DNA of 8,108 nucleotides from Lachnoclostridium sp. UBA3320 (GTDB lineage: Bacteria; Bacillota; Clostridia; Lachnospirales; Lachnospiraceae): contig DESG01000075.1 of NCBI GenBank assembly GCA_002361175.1, positions 1 to 8,108 on the forward strand. Reading direction: 5' to 3'. The notes beneath the pieces are model-generated. The model was not told the DNA's origin, searched no databases, and was given only the letters and a program-made list of their open reading frames with translations. Below, piece after piece: positions 7,147-8,108 of this stretch; position 1 is the first letter of the stretch; the number at the start of each line of letters is the position of its first letter. The translations under genes were made by a program, and so were the position numbers.

Positions 7147-7270
7147 TTACTATTAGTATATCCAAAAACCTCTGAACGGTCAACGGAAAATCCAACTTAG
7201 AAACAAGCATTTTTTTAATTCTACAAACTAGAAAGGTCAAATTTATCTCCTTAACTTGCGAGCTGCTCAT
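7118..7270 (-). CDS. Possible 50-residue small protein overlapping the acetyltransferase stop
   Basis: A minus-strand frame starts with an ATG at 7270 that overlaps the TGA of the acetyltransferase gene (ATGA), a common arrangement for coupled genes, and ends at TAA 7120-7118. It encodes 50 residues beginning Met-Ser-Ser-Ser-Gln-Val-Lys-Glu-Ile-Asn, with alternating hydrophobic and basic stretches and no signal peptide. I do not recognise it. An alternative TTG start at 7240 has AAGGAG six bases upstream. The frame contains the operon promoter and the distant AGGAGG, so it may be only an open frame by chance. Confidence 0.3.
   Translation of the reverse strand: MSSSQVKEINLTFLVCRIKKMLVSKLDFPLTVQRFLDILIVKEAGQSVSY
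7155..7183 (-). promoter_or_regulatory. Sigma-A-type promoter of the MoxR/VWA/747-residue operon
   Basis: On the minus strand TTGACC (7183-7178) and TATACT (7160-7155) are separated by exactly 17 bases, each with five of six consensus matches. Transcription should start near 7148, right at the AAAGGAGG sequence, giving a leader of about 50 bases before the MoxR ATG. The promoter lies inside a possible 50-codon small frame. Confidence 0.65.
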
Positions 7271-7695
7271 TTTTTCCAAATCATTACATACTCTTTTTGA
7301 TTCGTATTATCATCAATATTTTCAGATTGAATCACAAACTGTTCCCTTTGATAAAATTGTATTGCACGAGTATTTTTCTGATACACGCATAAATTCATAT
7401 TAGATTTAACACATTTTACATATTCTAACAACCGTTTTCCAATGCCATTCGACTGAGCGCCTTCCCTTACAAAAATCCCTTCAATATGTTCCTCCGATAA
7501 TCCAATAAATCCGTCTATTTGCTTCGTTACGTCATTTTCATACACATATATTTCTGTTTGTGGCAAAACACTTCTAACTATCTCATAATTATCTGTCCAA
7601 TATTCTTTTGGAATGAAGTAATGTGCTTTAATGTTTGTGTCAAGCCATATCTGCATAATAGCAGTTAAATCATTTTCCTCAAATGCTCTGATCAT
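7267..7695 (-). CDS. GNAT-family N-acetyltransferase
   Basis: This 142-residue protein is a small stand-alone GNAT enzyme that should transfer an acetyl group from acetyl-CoA to an amine; the substrate cannot be predicted. The fold order is typical. There is a variable N-terminal helix pair with Leu-Asp-Thr-Asn-Ile-Lys-Ala-His (18-25), as in YjaB-like proteins. The acetyl-CoA-binding motif A follows, with Ile-Phe-Val-Arg at 74-77 and Gln-Ser-Asn-Gly-Ile-Gly at 81-86 (the Q-x-x-G-x-G loop). Motif B follows, with Asn108 and Phe-Tyr at 114-115 in a Tyr-Gln-Lys-Asn-Thr-Arg-Ala context. Full length for this type. A GGAG site lies ten bases before the ATG, and a near-consensus promoter lies about 50 bases upstream. 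It is transcribed in the same direction as the MoxR operon but has its own promoter and is AT-rich like the rest of the block. Confidence 0.88.
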   Translation of the reverse strand: MIRAFEENDLTAIMQIWLDTNIKAHYFIPKEYWTDNYEIVRSVLPQTEIYVYENDVTKQIDGFIGLSEEHIEGIFVREGAQSNGIGKRLLEYVKCVKSNMNLCVYQKNTRAIQFYQREQFVIQSENIDDNTNQKEYVMIWKK

Positions 7696-7735
7696 AACAA
7701 TTTATCTCCGTGAATTCCCATTAATCTGTTTCTAT

Positions 7736-7754
7736 GATATAATTTAATTATATC
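7736..7754. repeat. Perfect 19-bp palindrome over the acetyltransferase -10 box
   Basis: The sequence GATATAATT T AATTATATC is a perfect inverted repeat with nine-base arms and one central base. It covers the whole -10 box and the expected start region, where a dimeric repressor could block polymerase. It is pure A/T apart from the end bases, so chance symmetry around TATAAT is a real alternative. Confidence 0.5.
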
Positions 7755-7775
7755 AGTATTTTATGAAATTGACAA
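7747..7775 (-). promoter_or_regulatory. Sigma-A-type promoter of the acetyltransferase gene
   Basis: On the minus strand TTGTCA (7775-7770) and a perfect TATAAT (7752-7747) are separated by 17 bases. Transcription should begin near 7740, about 45 bases before the ATG at 7695. The -35 box lies within ten bases of the right remnant gene, so the promoter marks the outer edge of the AT-rich block. Confidence 0.75.
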
Positions 7776-7782
7776 CTTTTTT

Positions 7783-7893
7783 GATAACTTGGGCGCAGAG
7801 ATTGGCGACAGGGAAACGGCAAAGCTTGGTGATAAGGAATTTCGTGACCGTGCAACAGAATTGAATAACTGGCTTATGGAACAGGGCTGGTAA
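7783..7893 (+). pseudogene. 3' remnant of an unidentified plus-strand gene
   Basis: A frame of 36 codons ending in TAA (7891-7893) reads Asp-Asn-Leu-Gly-Ala-Glu-Ile-Gly-Asp-Arg and ends Asn-Asn-Trp-Leu-Met-Glu-Gln-Gly-Trp. Its amphipathic composition and higher GC (29 of 60 bases in the row at 7801) look like real coding sequence. The frame has no start codon with a ribosome site and passes leftwards into AT-rich sequence that holds the acetyltransferase promoter. A flavodoxin-type C-terminal helix is one possibility, but I cannot assign the family with confidence. It precedes the response regulator gene by 51 bases. Confidence 0.5.
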
Positions 7894-7896
7894 TGC

Positions 7897-7925
7897 TTGC
7901 AGAATCTTAGCTGATATGGTATAAG
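7897..7925 (+). promoter_or_regulatory. Possible extended -10 promoter of the response regulator gene
   Basis: TGG directly precedes TATAAG (7920-7925), an extended -10 pattern, with a poor -35 (TTGCAG, 7897-7902) 17 bases upstream. It could drive the response regulator independently of the broken gene before it. The weak -35 keeps this tentative. Confidence 0.35.
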
Positions 7926-7944
7926 ATTTGTAGGAGGTGATCTT

Positions 7945-8108
7945 ATGACAGATATTCTAATAGTAGAAGACGATAAGGAACTAGCCAACTTGCTGACTGA
8001 CTTCCTGCGTGACGAAGGCTATATTACGTCAAGCGTGGACAGTGGAGAGCGTGCCGTGCAGCTCTTTGAACGATATGGTGCAAGGCTTGTGGTGCTTGAC
8101 ATCAATCT
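7945..8108 (+). CDS. Two-component response regulator, N-terminal part (runs off the window)
   Basis: The first 54 codons of a response regulator receiver domain are present. It begins Met-Thr-Asp-Ile-Leu-Ile-Val-Glu-Asp-Asp, with the acidic Mg-binding residues at 8-10. Val-Val-Leu-Asp-Ile follows, with the expected phosphoacceptor Asp52. The spacing and style fit the OmpR/PhoB group that carries a winged helix output domain and is usually followed by a histidine kinase gene, but the output domain lies beyond the window. AGGAGG (7932-7937) is seven bases before the ATG, a clear start. It lies outside the AT-rich block and probably belongs to the ancestral chromosome. Confidence 0.88.
   Translation, partial: MTDILIVEDDKELANLLTDFLRDEGYITSSVDSGERAVQLFERYGARLVVLDIN

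Larger units (their letters stand above)
2254..7782. other. Putative horizontally acquired AT-rich block
   Basis: The block holds the MoxR/VWA/747-residue operon and the acetyltransferase gene. On the left it stops at a P-type ATPase remnant, and on the right at a 3' gene remnant. Both remnants have their missing 5' portions pointing into the block. Single 60-base rows counted by hand give 22 GC at 3061 and 11 at 5821 inside the block, against 30 at 1801 and 29 at 7801 outside. I found no integrase, transposase, tRNA target or clear terminal repeats, so the mechanism is unknown. The borders are approximate, and the acetyltransferase could be a separate arrival. Confidence 0.5.

Noticed and set aside
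2254..7782. Search for a transposase, integrase, tRNA site, CRISPR array or matching terminal repeats around the AT-rich block.
   Set aside because: Reading both edges and the interior showed none of these, so no mobile element type is claimed.
7761..7988. Minus-strand frame of 75 codons at the right end.
   Set aside because: It is antisense to the 3' remnant and to the response regulator start, has Ser/Pro/Leu-rich shadow composition and no ribosome site.

Overview
The window looks like a chromosomal accessory region of a low-GC Gram-positive bacterium, most likely a gut Clostridia member of the Lachnospiraceae type. The reasons are strong AGGAGG ribosome sites, sigma-A-like promoters, TTG/GTG start candidates, and the style of the LysR, MerR/aldo-keto reductase and metal-ATPase sequences. 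This placement is inferred from sequence character alone. Nearly everything is on the minus strand, so it reads from right to left.

Left flank (1-2253). A plus-strand hairpin terminator at 32-65 closes a gene lying outside the window. A minus-strand terminator at 152-179 closes an operon made of a MerR-type regulator fused in frame to a truncated aldo/keto reductase (1145-2110), followed 28 bases later by a LysR regulator (223-1116). Upstream of the MerR gene lies the last 39 codons of a heavy-metal P-type ATPase (2134-2253) with no ATPase body.

Centre (2267-7270). An AT-rich three-gene operon encodes a CoxD-like MoxR-family AAA+ ATPase (6200-7096), a CoxE-like von Willebrand A (VWA) protein with long coiled coils (4529-6178), and an unrecognised 747-residue protein with a possible winged helix near its C-terminus (2267-4510). 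Gaps are 21 and 18 bases. A good promoter (7155-7183) sits just before the ATPase gene. No carbon monoxide dehydrogenase genes are present, so this is a stand-alone MoxR-VWA-plus-third-protein module. By analogy with known MoxR-VWA pairs, the ATPase and VWA protein probably form a remodelling machine acting on or with the 747-residue protein. A conflict or defence role is possible but is only an inference.

Right part (7267-8108). A small GNAT acetyltransferase gene has its own promoter with a perfect 19-bp palindrome over the -10 box. Next to it on the plus strand is a 3' gene remnant (7783-7893), then the start of an OmpR-like response regulator that runs off the window.

The AT-rich block 2254-7782 is bordered on both sides by gene 3' ends whose missing 5' parts point into the block. 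Single rows sampled by hand are about 50% GC in the MerR-AKR gene and 48% in the right remnant, but 37% and 18% inside the block. The simplest reading is that the block replaced older sequence by horizontal transfer.
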